From Phoronis australis (lineage: Eukaryota > Phoronida > Phoronidae), in NCBI GenBank assembly GCA_002633005.1, contig NMRA01000091.1, positions 182,204-246,203 of the forward strand: a DNA stretch of 64,000 nt, read 5' to 3'. Made by a program: the position numbers and the translations under genes. Below are positions 13,301-25,930 of the stretch, in pieces. The notes below the pieces were generated by a model. It was given only the letters and a program-made list of their open reading frames with translations, was not told the origin of the DNA and did not search any database. The stretch's first letter is position 1, and every line of letters begins with the position of its first letter.

Positions 13301-15202
13301 AGTGCTCAAGCGGTAGTCTTTGCTGCGGGTTATGTAACCAACCTGGTATAAACTTCACGTTTTTAAAGCAGCAATGTGAAGGGTATTCAATACTTGAGAC
13401 CGTGGGACTGATTTGTGCTGGAGTACCTGGCTAGATACCACCAAACATTTCATCGAGAACGGACTCAAAAAATTTTGGACTCCAAGAATAAGCGTTTGCG
13501 GCTGAGCCTGTTACGTCATTCCCAGAAAGTCAACTGAAGCGGACACTGTAAATTAAGGTGAGGGTTGTCTTGGGCCAGATCGAAGTACGTCATTTTGCCC
13601 TCCATGTGTGGCGATTTATAATCTTTGTTTGTGAACGATGTCAGACGTCTACTCCGCATTTGCATTCAGAAGTCACATTTTCGGGACAAACTTAAAAGAC
13701 CGGTTAAGCATATGTCATTTGTGTCCCGACTCACCATTCCAATTGTGTCAACCACTCGGTTGGAGAAATATACACCATGTAGCCAGTAACCATGCCGTAG
13801 GCTGTTCTAGAATTGTAATCATGCTAAGCGGAAATGAATGCTTATTTCCGCTAAATAATGTAAAACAATAGCCACGTTTAGGGGCCTGTAGGAGTTTTAC
13901 ATTTTTGATATTAGCTGAAATGGCGAATTTAACCGATTCCTGTCAGCTATTTAGAAGCTTTATCTCTGTTACATATGACGTAGGTGGGTCATTGATTGGA
14001 AATAGACTCTTGTGTTTAGATTTATTGATTCCTCGCATTTCAAAAATATTCATTTAACCGCCGATAAAAAAATTTGAATGCCACTAGTGCAGTTAGACTG
14101 AATTATATGATCACATAACGTACCGTCTGAGCGTTCAGTGGCAAAAAGACGTGTGTCGGAATATGGTTCTGATAAAGTTACTGAGTGGCGTGGATCACAA
14201 TCAGCCGGGACACATGAGTCATGTAACAAGGAAGTACAAACGCGCGCAGATTAAGTTCACCTCGAGGGAAATGAGACTGCGAAAATACTCGGAGTGTTCC
14301 GGATGATTTTAGACAAAACTGAGACAATCTTATTATTCACTAAGCGGTTGTGAAATCTCGAAGATTAAATTATGTATTCTCAGTAGGGTATTCGCGAGCT
14401 GTTACCTTTTTGTTTCAGTTTCTTAATAGACGTTGTAAGTTTGAGCATTGTTCGTAACTTGATTTGGCCGCCAGGGTTAAACAATCTGTTGTGACTTTGA
14501 GTCAATCAATAACTACACTTGTCACTGGAAGGACAATAATTATTTTAGTTTGCCTTGATGTACTTAAGAATATTCTGAGGGTATAATTTTTAGATTACAT
14601 CAAACAAACGGTATTCCCACATGGAAAAGTCGCTCGGGTATTGTCCTCTGCTTCACACGTAGATATAACTGCCGGATTGTGTGTAAACCGAAGTTTGATT
14701 GCAAACACTTACTAATGAAAAGTAATCGACTGTCCTCTTTGCGTGACGACGTCACATACATCCATGCATGTGGACAGAAGGGAAATATGGCTAAATTCAA
14801 GTTTATCTCAGTTGTCGAAAATTATTCATTCAACAATATTTCTAATCGTTTTCATCGAGCTGTGTTGGCTGATGTATCTTAATACACTGTAAGCTGATCA
14901 ACTGTATATAAACCAAACTCACTGGTTATCGGGAAGGCCCATTTCGTAATTTTCCCTGAGCTCAATATCTCAGGTGATAACTACCTGCTGTGTGCTTTTG
15001 TACCAGCTAGACGACAACTTTTGTATAGGTCCTCTTTAGTGAATAATTTGTTTCGATTAAATAATTCATTCAAGCCCTTTAAGACATCCTTTCTCTGCTC
15101 GATATCTGAATGCACCGTTATTATTCCCAGGTTGTTTCCGACTAGGAAAAAACTGCCCGTGTGCTATTTTGTCGATCGCTAGTGAAATTTCAACCATGTT
15201 AC
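10381..15202. other. Intergenic, no supported gene
   Basis: AT-leaning sequence without recognisable genes or strong repeats. A perfect 9-bp inverted repeat (AGCGGAAAT and ATTTCCGCT) lies at about 13827-13852. An ATGGCG frame of 45 codons starts at about 13919 but has no promoter support. Confidence 0.5.
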
Positions 15203-15617
15203 CTATTCAAGATACCTAAACTACACTGTTAACGGACTCATAAACACGGTCACGGACGCATGAACACGACTCACGTACTTAGAAACACCGTTCCCTGACT
15301 CACATTCACGAAGAAACACGGTTAACGGACCCGCCAAGCACTGTTTACGGGCAAAATGTAGATGTCGGCTAACCCATGGCCTATGTTTATGGCATGCTTT
15401 ATCGGAGTAAACCGTGTTTGGCGGTCCGTTAACCGTGTTTCTTCGTGAATGTGAGTCCGTGTCCCGTGTATTCGTTTGGATAGATCGTGTTTTGTGAGTC
15501 CGTTCCCGTGTTTGTGAGTCAGTGAACGGTGTTTGCAGGTACGTGTGTCGTGTTCATGCGTCCGTGACCGTGTTTATGAAACCGTTAACCGTGTAGTTTA
15601 GTTATCTTGCTATTAGG
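15203..15617. mobile_element. Large foldback built from ~21-bp repeat units
   Basis: The left arm (15203-15348) and right arm (15407-15617) are inverted copies around a 58-base loop. Each arm is itself a series of ~21-bp units resembling CACGGTNACGGACTCATAAA. The arms match closely except that the right arm carries 63 extra bases, exactly three units, between two GACTCAC words; the left arm joins those words directly. It has no coding capacity. If transcribed it would form a long, nearly perfect hairpin RNA. It could be a foldback transposon or an inverted duplication of a small satellite. Confidence 0.9.
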
Positions 15618-17469
15618 GAAAGTCTACTTAACCAGTGAAATGGGTTGCCGTGTTGTCACTTTGGCAGGTAAGACGAATGGCGTTATCTGAAGATACTACG
15701 AGAACGACGCCTTAAATGCGTGAAAAGTACCGTCAATGTTTCATTAGTGAAGCACTGTGCTTATCATTGATTTCTGTTTTCTTTCCACAGGTCGCGTGAA
15801 ACGGACAAATAGAGGGAGGCGTTACTGAAATATACACGCTCGATTCACCACTTAGCCCATATTTTGATCGAAATCGATTACAATCGATGAACGCCTATCA
15901 AGTTCGAGTGTCTTAATTGCCCTCAGTAACATTATATAGATCAAAAATTATACACACTCGAAAAACATGCATGTTTGTGCGATCTCAGGAAGGACCTTGA
16001 ATTGCTTTTGCTTCGCTATTGGTAAATTGTCATCGATTGAGAGGTTTTGACTCTGAAAGAAGTCACTCTGGTGCACTGGAACTGTGGTGATCGAGTGAAC
16101 GGACATTGATAGCTACTGAGCCCATTGAGTCGTTTCACTCACTGTGGAAAGGGTCGAACACCTGACGAGAATAAATGTTGTGTGCATCAACGTGATCCGA
16201 TGAAAAACAAGGTGTCAAAAATAAGGTGAGTCTTTCCTTAGTCCTTGTTAGTTACTCACTGGATCCGAGACTAAATTGCATCATTGAGAAAATCACATTT
16301 TGGAATTTACATGTATAACAGAGTTCGGAAGACTTTCGAAATGATATGTGGGAAAGTTGCCTTTGTTAGCACGTGTTTTGAAAATCAAAAACATGGAAAA
16401 TTAAACAATTACCCCTGGAAAATGGACCTTAAGGTGGTACCGTGAGAAAAAAATCTTTTGTGTTTGCTGGTCCCTATTCAATAGACACTGGCACCGAAAG
16501 GAGAGAGCTACTGGGGTACAGTCAATGACACATGGGGCAAGTTCATGCGTGCTGATGTCATGTTAACGAAAAGACATTTGACGGAAATAGTCAAATTTGA
16601 GTAGCTTCAGGAAGCGTTTTTTATCGTCTGTGGTCTTTCTGTGATAGAAGTTTATGCTTCAACTTGGCATACATTCGTTGGTACTGCGCCATCTACCGTC
16701 GAGTTCAGTTAAGTCTTAGTCTCACGGAGATAAGGCGATGAAGTACATTGTACCACTCACGATGATGTTTATAATAGCTCATCAGAGTTCGGTGTTAAAT
16801 CACAGCAACCTCATTGAACCATAAGTTCAAAGAAATAACTTCCCCAGTGACATAGACCGATATCTTGCATGACGAATTTAACGTTTAATGTTCCCTACCT
16901 GTTCACGAATATTGGCAAGGCCATTCCACGAGGTTACAAGTTGTAGCTAGATTTTGCAAGGTCTTCAAATAACGAAGTGACTTTGATCGCCTGGTTACAT
17001 TTTCGTTCTGCTTGGGTTGTCTTCCCTGATTTTCCACCAATCCCTCTTCCGACACCCCGTGTTGGTAGTCTGAAAAGGACTCGGGGTTTGGCAGGCTTGA
17101 CTTGGAACGTTCCCTATTGAGTGAAAGTCTCCGTCGATCTCCCCCGCCGCGTCTTCGCCCATCGGCTCACACGTCTGTGTTTTCTTCCAGTTAGGTTTTG
17201 GACAGCAGCACGTTGCATTTCCAGAACATCGTGCACTAATATGGACTCTAATCAGAGGAAATGTTTTTCCTATGGTTTACAACATAGCCCCCTTCTATTT
17301 CGCTGTAGGTTAGACCGACGCTTTTTGTGTTCTCGAATATTTTATCCAACAGTACGAGAAGTTGTAAAACGCCAGGCCACGAGTTGACTTGCAGTCTTGG
17401 CAATTTCCTGAGATTTCAGTTTCCCGTAATTTTACAACGTTTGAATTTTTGCGTTTCCTAGGGGTTGAA

Positions 17470-17488
17470 ATGGCGGAAATGGTTCCAA
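17470..17488 (+). CDS. Candidate small exon (ATGGCGG start, GTGAGT donor)
   Basis: ATGGCGGAAATGGTTCCAA is followed at once by GTGAGT, a full-consensus splice donor. The start lies in GAAATGGCGG, close to the TISU element that directs initiation on very short 5' UTRs. A T-rich tract ending in CCTAG lies 10 bases upstream, so it could instead be an internal exon of about 28 nt. The encoded start would be M-A-E-M-V-P. The product is unknown. Such combinations also arise by chance in a window of this size. Confidence 0.18.
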
Positions 17489-18087
17489 GTGAGTGCATAG
17501 AAACAGCATTGAATTTTGTACCGTGTGAGCTATTTGCATAGAACGTAAAGTAATTAAACAGTTCAATACTAAAGCTTTTTTGACATGATCCGCTTAATAA
17601 AAACCGGAGTTTGAAAGCAGAACCTCAGACATTAATCAATATATGGAGTAATAGAAGTAGCAGCGCCAATGCTGAAATTCGCTGTGCAAACAAAATCACG
17701 GAGTGCTCTTTAAAGCTCCGGCGTTAGCAACTATTGTATGGCAAATCTGTGAGGACAAATCAATAAATTACACGTTTTATGAAAACATCGCAATTTTTGA
17801 TCAGACATCATTGTCGTGAGTTGTTTGTGAATTCAAGAAACTAAAACGACCTTGGCATTGTGCAGCGGTACAACTTAGGCTTAGCAGTACTGTCACTGCT
17901 GCCTCTGAATTACGCATTGCCAGAACACATTTCCTTTCCTTGTACGTTTGTTTCGTTCTAAGAAAAAGAACGACGCCGTCGAGCCGGGGATTCTGTGTCA
18001 CGTACATATACGACTTGCATTTGAGCGATCGAGGTTCACATTTGTGTATGTTTATCCGCTTAGCACGACGCTCATTTTCCGCACTAT

Positions 18088-18106
18088 CGTCGTCGTCGTC
18101 GTCGTC
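18088..18106. repeat. (CGT)n microsatellite
   Basis: Six to seven perfect CGT units, TATCGTCGTCGTCGTCGTCG and on. Confidence 0.95.
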
Positions 18107-18204
18107 GGAACATCACAACTCAGAACATGGCTGATCGGATTTCAATGAAACTTACAGATGCAATTTTTACGCTCAGTTAACTAGACCATGTTAGGAATAA
18201 TTTT

Positions 18205-18422
18205 CAAAATGTTCCACGTATGCATGAGGAGCTGTCAAATGACAGGATTTCAAAATTTTCGTAAAAACGAAAACATTATTTTAGAACAGTAATAACGTTT
18301 TCGAGAATTCATGTTAGATATCAAATGAAATTAAATCTTGTTATTGATTCCGTTGTTTTTTCATGATTGTAACTTGTTTACATAATTTTACTGAGACGAC
18401 ATGGTCACATGAGCTAATTAAT
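18205..18422 (+). repeat. Dispersed repeat family R3, copy 2
   Basis: Shares ATGTTCCAC..TGCATGAG, CGAAAACATTA, TTATTGATTCCGTTGTTTT and GACGACATGGTCACATG with the copies at 10135 and 49895, in the same orientation. Confidence 0.75.
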
Positions 18423-20614
18423 AGACGTGGCGCCCGTTTGCGTCGTTCTGCGTCTGGCCTCCGTCTGGCAACGTTCTCAATTTGATTTGTACGTGTGTAT
18501 TACCGATAGCCCGGACCCTTTCGATTTTAACTGCTAGTTTTTCTGACTGCTAGTTTTTCTCGATGTCAAAACTGTATCGCTGATTTTTGAGAGTATTCAA
18601 TGCTTTTGTGGTGGATAATCATTAAACGAATTTCCGAGATTAAAAAATCGGATCAAATAGTTTTCGGACCGATTCCACTACTGTAGCACCACCTAGTGGT
18701 CCCTAGAAACATATGGTTTGCTGTGCACCGCGGGCGCATTTCAATGCCCGGGTGTTGCTGTTGTTGTAAAAGATTTTATAAAACACTTTATGGATGCTGA
18801 TCAAGCGAGTTTTCCGTGACAACATTTTTACGTGACCTCGAAATTGGCAAGTGGTGTTGTGAATTATGTGAGTATATTCGTCTCGGCTCTCAGTTTTAGG
18901 GTTGACAGCTGCCAGTTAGCATGATATTTCAACATGAGGGTACCATTTTAACTGAGGCTATTCGCCATTAGGATTGCGCAGCCTGTTCTTTGCTGACCGT
19001 GCGTAATATTCTGGCTGGGCGATTCTCAGCTTGTTTTTATGTCTCGGTGCTCTTTTCTCTAAGTTCAGTGTGTACCGTTTTCTAACGACCTTTATTGATT
19101 TCCAGGATGATTTATTTCAAAACGATGGGCTTTTGGGCCATTTACATACATTTACACATATTTCATTAAGGCTTGCACGATGCTTTTGTTTGTTTTGTGA
19201 TAATTACATTCGCCAGTATGCTGGTCAAGCAACTAATTCACATTAAAGGAATCTTCAGCCTCTGCGACGGCGCACAAATTTTGTTGAAACGTTCAGCAGT
19301 ATTTAGGTGGAATAGGGGTACAGATAAGTTCATTTAGTGTCGTAACACAAGTGTGTGTCATGTGCCGGAATCAGCATTTTATCACCTGAAATCGAGAACA
19401 TAAACTACGTGGGTAGATTTGAGATTGGCATGTCACAAATGAAAAAGGTACGCACAAATTGTTCTTGCCGAGATTTTTAACACTCGAGTTTTATTATTGG
19501 GATATTAAAAACCTATTAAAGTTATTGCCTTGTTTACTTTACAGTGTTTGGGTATCCCTGTATCCTCTCTAGGTAAATCCCTTCACCTTGCCCTCCTGCC
19601 AGGTGGTATGAAAAGTTTCACCTGTAAAACGAAGTTTCCGTCATCGACTTTGCTGGAAGCTCTAGTTCATTATCCTTGAAGTTCATGGCCACCAGGTTGG
19701 TCTCTAGTCTTGAGCTAAAACCAAGTCGTTAGTTCTTATTCATACTCACGTTAGTCATGAATATTATATCGGTAGCACTGAAGCTCCATATTATGGGGAG
19801 CCCCGCCCACAAGCGTTGTTGCTTCCCGAGGTCGTTCACTCCAGTTGTTGCACAATGCACTATAACGAGGGCGTTTATATCGTACTAATTCTTCAACTGC
19901 GTAACAAAACGTGTGGTATCCCTCCGACCATTTTGTTGCAACCCTCGTCGTGACTAAGTTCTTCGGCTCTCCTGTTTTTAAAGGAGATTAAAAGTTTTCG
20001 AAGACCATCGTTGTTTTTGTCTTTCATTTAAGGTAGTCTGCGTCGAAATATTCGGATAATGTGTCACGGTGCAATTGCCCGCCGTGACGGATCAGCGGAA
20101 GTCGACTGGTTAGTGTAGACTTGCCTCGTAAACGGGAATGAAGGAATAAGTTAGGGAGGTGGCTGAACCAGTCTGTTACTACTGTATAAATTTGTTCCCG
20201 TAATGGTCACTAGCAGTTGCTGTTAACGGAAACAGTCGTCGTGGCGGGGAAGCGATTTTCGTCCGATTACTTTTGTCATGCACTCCGCGGCCTAAACCCT
20301 CTTGCCGAGGCTACTACTTGTCAGCAAAACTGAAACAATAAACCACACTTTCTGTAACAAGACAAAATTTCTTTTAGGTCACAAATATCATAAAGTCGCT
20401 CACACCTTGTATTTTGCAAATTGGCAATGTTTTCCAGATTTAAATACAAATGACAGGTGGTTATCGCTACCGACCAGGCCCGTTACGTTGTTTGTCATGA
20501 CGATTTATTCAAACCGAATCTCAATTCAAACCACGAATAACGCTTTACTTTAGAAAAGCAAATAGGCATGTGAGAAAAATTCACGTTTTTAACACCAGAA
20601 TACATACTATATAT

Positions 20615-20710
20615 GGGCGGCGCGCCATAAGGGGCTGGGGGTGCTATAGCCCCACTTCTTTCAGTGCTGCGTTGCCCATGGTCTATAGGCGGCGCACCAC
20701 AGGGGGGCTG
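20615..20710 (+). repeat. Twice-repeated GC-rich motif GGCGGCGCRCCAYA
   Basis: GGGCGGCGCGCCATAAGGGG at 20615 and TAGGCGGCGCACCACAGGGG at 20687 are direct repeats 72 bp apart in otherwise AT-rich DNA. A third copy lies inverted at 43697-43720 inside the 43-kb element. A hairpin (GGGGTGCTATAGCCCC) follows the first copy. These resemble terminal repeats of a DNA transposon, but boundaries were not resolved. Confidence 0.6.
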
Positions 20711-21372
20711 TCGAATATCGGTTGCGCCTGTGAACTACTGCATATAGTGGGCAAGTATCTCTTCAGGTACATAGCCTACCAAATAAATAAAAATATCGTA
20801 CGCGGTTATTGTGAACATCAGTGCCGAATGCGAACTGATGTTGTGTCTTCCCAATGCTCATGCCAATCATTCGGCCGTGTTTATTACCATATTAAAAATT
20901 AAATTACGGAACTAAATTATGTACTCTCTGTACACGAATGTTCGATGTCTGCTTGGATGTCTGTTTCAGTGTTGTGACTTTTTGACCGCACATCTTGTGG
21001 GCGTGGATGTGTGTGGTACTCCCAGAATTTGAGGTCATTTCTTACTCGGGCACTTAATGGGAAAGTGTAAGGCCACTCCTTTGTTTTTCGTTTCATAGAG
21101 TTAAAGATCTTAAAAAGAGACCTGAACTACATGTTTCAGAATTTTAGTATGAATTTGTAGAGTATAAAGGTTGGTTCCTGACATTCACATCTTCATAAAT
21201 AGTGCACAGTATTTTTCTTTTTTACTTTGAAAAATTAAATTTTATTAGTTCACTTAAGCCCCACTGCGAGCGTTGTTTTCGTGACGAAAGCCAACCCAAA
21301 AGAGCGCACCACAATTTTAGCAACAGAGTGAACGGTAGAACGCCAATTTTTTCAACACTGATAAATTATTTC

Positions 21373-21460
21373 GTTTACTCAAGGAAGAGTGTAGTTTTTA
21401 TTGACATTAATTTTGTGTCAGATTTTATTTGATCAATTTTTACCCACATCGTCTCAACGG
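21373..21460 (+). repeat. Dispersed repeat, family R1, copy 2
   Basis: Counterpart of 2494-2580, same orientation, sharing GTTTACTCAAGGA and CAGATTTTATTTG. Confidence 0.75.
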
Positions 21461-24400
21461 CTGTATATTCAATGTGCAAATTTGCAGCAAGGCAACGCGA
21501 GGCCCCTGATGCAGAACGGCATATTTCTACTAACAGTCAACACGACACGGTCGTAAACTTGCATTATGAACTTTTGGGAGCCGAAAACTAAGACGACTTG
21601 TACACATAAAGTACAGTTCCGTAGCCTAGAGGCCTTCACTCATTGATCTATCTATATTAAGCTTAATTTAGGTCATTGTCTTCACCCACGGTGCAGCATC
21701 AGTGACGTCAGACAAGCGTTAGTCAATAGGAGTAACATTGGAAAAAACACTTTTCAAAATAATGCGAAAGAATAAAAAAAGACATGAATTCATAAACCAA
21801 GTTACATTAAAAATGAATGTTTTTGTACTTCAGTAACCTTTTAATATGCTATCGTATCTTGCCAAAAGTACTACAGCTATGAAATGTGGCCTTATTGTTT
21901 CCGCTTTCTGATATGTTTGGCGACTGTTTGCCAGTTTCATTAAAACTAAAGTTATCACGCGATTGTCGCTGCCAGTGCAATAAGAATATACGATACATTT
22001 CTAACTTTTGTGGGCTATCTCTCAAGCAATTTCCTGTACACTGATACTAACATCGATCGACGTATTTTACGAAAAGTATTAAGTAAATTATGATCTCACG
22101 ATCGACTACTCTTGCGAAGTAAAGGCAGTTTTGGAAGAGATGTGGCAGTTTTTACCCCGGAAAGGTAATTTTGTTTTTCTAAAGTTTTTAAATGGACATT
22201 ATAGGTTGGATGGGAACTATTAAAGCAACCAAATACGCTGTGATTTTTTTATTTTATTGAAAATCATCAGTTCTTGCCGTTGTCTGCCAGACATTAGCTG
22301 AATCGAGGTTGGTGTTCCAATTTAAATGCGATTTAATGTTTCGATATTTACCGCGTGAAATTTGGGTCTGCGCTAGAACCTTCGGCCACAGTTGTAAATC
22401 TAGAGTTTTCGATGCCGCGGAGTTGTTTATTTCTGAGAAATTACTTTTCTCGTAGAGAATGTCCCTCTATGGAAGAATCTTTACATTCGAGGACCATTGT
22501 GATGAGTTAGTTGCATTTTGTCGGACTTATGAATAACGTCATTTAACTTTTTCAGTCGTGACTTTTTATACATCCCTGTTGTAATATTACCGCAATTTCG
22601 AACGTGTTTCGCGTGTTTGCTTCAGCGCCTTTTAACTCCCTTGCCTGCTCGATTTTTTACCTTGTCTTGCAAAATGCGATGTGCCTTTTTTCTTGTTTTT
22701 CCCTTTATTTCCACTCTGTTTCCTCTTTGTTGGTACGCTATTTAGTTGTTAATGTTTTATTTTTCTAGTTTCCATCTTCTTATTATCGTTGAATTTCGCT
22801 TTATTTTCAAATGTAGCACGTCCGATGCTATTTTTTCCTTTCGTTCTACACTGATGCCATTAAAGAAACTCTAAATCTCTAAGGCCAGAAGCGAGACGCA
22901 GTGAGCATACTGCAAAACGTAAGTCTGCTCAAGTAAGCCAGTATGTTGTCGCGCGGTTCTGTTGTGATGGCAGTGCTCAATGACCGAGACGTCCGCCAAT
23001 TTCCAGTCACGGTCTCGGTACATTACAATTTGTCATTTGACTTGAGTAATGATTCCAGAAAACCGTAATTAAGCTAATACATCAGCGACTCAGCCAATCA
23101 GATACACAGTGTTTGCATTGTGTCATTTGGTCACAACGTCGCACTTCCGGTTTGAAGAATCTATAGTCATTAATCTCGTTTTCGTAAACAGGTACTAAAA
23201 CATTCAACGAACCTTTCAACGTGAGTATTATATGCCAAATTGACCACTGTAAACCATGATTCTAAAAGAATAACAATTCGCTTTTAAATGTAAATTCCTA
23301 AGTTGCTTTGCCAAGTCAACGACTTATATACATTTACGCGTTTTAAAATGTTTGAAATCTGAAATAGCGAACTACCATTTTTGATAGACCAAAAATCACT
23401 CTTCATATGAGTAACGAACACGTTGGTATTATAGCCGCTTTGAAAAATAATGTTCTTAGAAACTATCGTCAGGCAAATCGATCGAGACTAGTTTTGATTA
23501 ATAAACTTTTTGCCTTGGTTTTGACAGCAAGCTTTGAGTGACTAGATAGTAACTCAATATTCCCGCGAATACGTTTCTGTCAGTCACACACGTTGTCCCA
23601 CTGCATAAACCAGTATTTCCGGTCTAGCATGCGTGAGGAAACCAACATACATTTATTTTTTTCTATCCGCATCGGTTTCAGCGCAGAAGACGACCCTGAT
23701 GAGCTTGGTCCCAAGCAAAAAGGTCTGTAAGCTGTACCCAAGCCCAAAATCACTTCTAATAAAAGGGATTACTTGGTGTAGTCACGTGGTCAAAATGAAA
23801 TGTGTTTTAGACAAAAAGTGGGTGCATTTAACTTCACAATAAGAGAGAATGAAACGGTTTCTTTAACTAGAAAACAAGGAGTGTTAACTTGCTTTATTTC
23901 ACTTGATGTTTTGTGACCGTCGGAAAAAGAAATCATAATATACGACACGAGCCATGACGTCACATTACCTAAACATCACCTTAAAGCAGTTTTCTAGAGC
24001 ATGACATCTGAAAGCAAGTTTGTGGGTCCTGCTGCTACCAACGGTTTTGAAAAAAGGCATTCGTTCAAAAACCATGTAGATTCGTTTCCTGTCGTGACCT
24101 ATTTACCTTATTCGTATTTCGCTGAAATGAATGACACAAGTGATCTTACTGACAGGTTCTCTACTAGGGTTGGGACGATACACATTTTTATGAATTCTAT
24201 TCGATTCCATTCATTATCTTTTCATGAGGAATTCCATTATTTTCGATTGAGACAATTCTTGTGTGCCAAATTACTGCATTTTTATCTCAAATATAAGCAG
24301 TTAACTTGACACTCGTACCAATTTTAGCAACTAAATTGTGAAGTATGATAAGATCTAACTAATGAACGCTCCTGATCTGTTTTATTTTGTTTAATGTCTT

Positions 24401-24479
24401 AATAATTCTCTTCAAAATATACAAATAAGTTGCAACTTTGTCACTTAAGAAGCGACTGTTTTGCTTAAATAGGGGAGAA
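21461..24479. other. Intergenic, no supported gene
   Basis: No gene identified. An ETS-like site (ACTTCCGG at 23143-23150) is followed at 23221 by a GTGAGT donor-like site, a possible non-coding first exon on the plus strand with no further support. A 102-codon frame from the ATG at 24001 has no recognised domain. Confidence 0.45.
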
Positions 24480-24483
24480 ACCG

Positions 24484-24566
24484 ATCATGCCCGCGAAAAA
24501 CTCGCTTTCCACTCGCGTGATTATTCGAGATTTTGCGATATCTTGCTATTCTCTCAAGGAAGTATT
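24484..24566 (+). repeat. Dispersed repeat family R4 (CGAGATTTTGCG type), copy 1
   Basis: Aligns well with 55000-55076: CCGCGAAAAACTCGCTTTCC versus CCGCAAAATACTCACTTTTC, then CACTCGCGTGATT versus CACTCTTGTGATT, and on to TCTC. More distant relatives lie at 27345, 28440, 32025 and 36585. The shared core is rich in TCTCGCGAGA-like words. Confidence 0.6.
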
Positions 24567-24831
24567 CTTAAAGATGCTTTGTCTCATTAAAACCGTGAAC
24601 ATTTGCAGCAAGCGCCACCTAGTTACTTCCTGGTGAACTCTGTGCACAAGCATAATCGGGAAAGAAACAATTTGTAAATAAGGTTTTAAAGAAATCACCA
24701 CAACTGATACACTTAAAAACAAGTGTGAACTTGTATAAAGCCTTAGTTGATTCAAAATATTACGCAATCGTTATTTGATAGTGAAAGGAACAAATAATAA
24801 AAACTGTGCCTCTTTTCATTAGGGTAACAAA

Positions 24832-24992
24832 TGACATATTACCATAATCATTTACATAAAATAGTCTCGCAAAACGAGAGTTTCGCGAGATTGTAATGGT
24901 AACTGGTTCTCGGATGTTTTCCAGCACACCTGACGACCCGGAGTTGTTTGTAAACAAGTACTTCATTTGCATATTCACAAGTTAATGAGAAC
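24832..24992 (+). repeat. Dispersed repeat family R5, copy 1
   Basis: About 160 bases highly similar to 40966-41123, same orientation. Both share CATTTACATAAAA and TTTCGCGAGATTGTAATGGT, then AACTGGTTCTCGGATG, and later GTTTAATGAGA-like ends. This is the best-conserved dispersed pair in the window. Confidence 0.85.
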
Positions 24993-25809
24993 TACGGTAA
25001 CATCTGTAAGGAGCGCTCTTCAGATCTCCCCAATCGATTAATAACACAATGAGGATTTCGATTTTTCCAATTGAAACCGCAAAAAGTAGTCTTAATTTGG
25101 ACTTGTTTTTATTGACATTGGGTGGCATCCAATAAATGCATGTTTCTAGACCCGTAAGCGATAACCAGTGTTAATCGATAAAACTATTGTTTGGGAGCTA
25201 GAAAAATAGCTTCGCGTTATAGCGCGTGAAGCTACAGTGTTGAGACGAGGCGCCACGAAATCTCCAAGTGGAAGCTCATTAGTTTGCAGGTTCGTGTGAA
25301 AAATCGCAGGTTTCGTCCACTTATTGTGAAAATTATCTGAGTCAGCTCGTTGAATATTGTGTTCCTTAGCAGGTGCTGACGTGGCATGCAGTAGGCGAGT
25401 AATCAACTCCCGTCATTGTATGCGAGATACACGAGAAACATGGCCTTCAGGAATTGTTTTTCCAACCGATCTTGTGCTACCTCTCGGGATAAGTCATTGT
25501 TTAGTTTACTGTGCACTTGAGACCTGTGAGATTGCTTGCATTTTGTGGACGTCTGTGTTGCGAGCACCGACTCGTCCTCAAAACACATCTGTGTTTTGGA
25601 TCTCCATCTGATGGTTAAAGGGTCGTAACCGTTTTATTTTCAAAGTCTATGCTTGGGTGCGTTTGAGGAATGGAATTATTTGTTCCCGGCTTAGTGGAAA
25701 CCTGCGCCGTACAAATCTCTAAATCGACGAACTTGTTAATAATGCATTAGACTTGAGTGAATTTGAAATTCTGTTGTGGAAAACAACTCATCGAGTGTTT
25801 ACTTGCAAA

Positions 25810-25821
25810 GGAAGTGACGTA
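25810..25821 (+). promoter_or_regulatory. ETS/CRE composite promoter element
   Basis: GGAAGTGACGTA matches the composite ETS plus CRE word (GGAAGTGACGT) typical of TATA-less housekeeping promoters in animals. It ends 10 bases before the ATG of the candidate exon at 25832, so transcripts would have a very short leader or start further upstream. Confidence 0.35.
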
Positions 25822-25831
25822 GCCAACTAAA

Positions 25832-25924
25832 ATGACGGAACATATTGAAAATGACTGGCCTGTCTTAATGTTACAAATGGAAAAGCAACTCAAATCTGAA
25901 GGGGTTGGGCCACTTCATATTCAG
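25832..25924 (+). CDS. Candidate first coding exon, unknown protein
   Basis: From ATG the frame runs exactly 31 codons to CAG, followed by GTAATG, a good splice donor. Without splicing it stops four codons later. The peptide begins M-T-E-H-I-E-N-D-W-P and continues LMLQMEKQLKSEGVG, polar and amphipathic, more like true coding sequence than the Phe/Cys-rich frames nearby. An ETS/CRE element lies immediately upstream. Possible continuations in the same phase (0) are a 21-nt exon at 28683-28703, a strong acceptor at 29117 and another at 36459. I do not recognise the family. It could be chance, because short splice-like sites are frequent. Confidence 0.35.
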
Positions 25925-25930
25925 GTAATG

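Larger units (their letters stand above)
15618..18204. other. Mostly intergenic
   Basis: No protein-like frames of significance. It contains one candidate tiny exon at 17470, described separately, and a CGT microsatellite at 18088. Confidence 0.5.

Noticed and set aside
24001-24309. 102-codon frame from ATG with a CRE (TGACGTCA) about 45 bases upstream
   Set aside because: TGACGTCA occurs several times in the window without genes, no suitable donor follows, and no domain is recognised.
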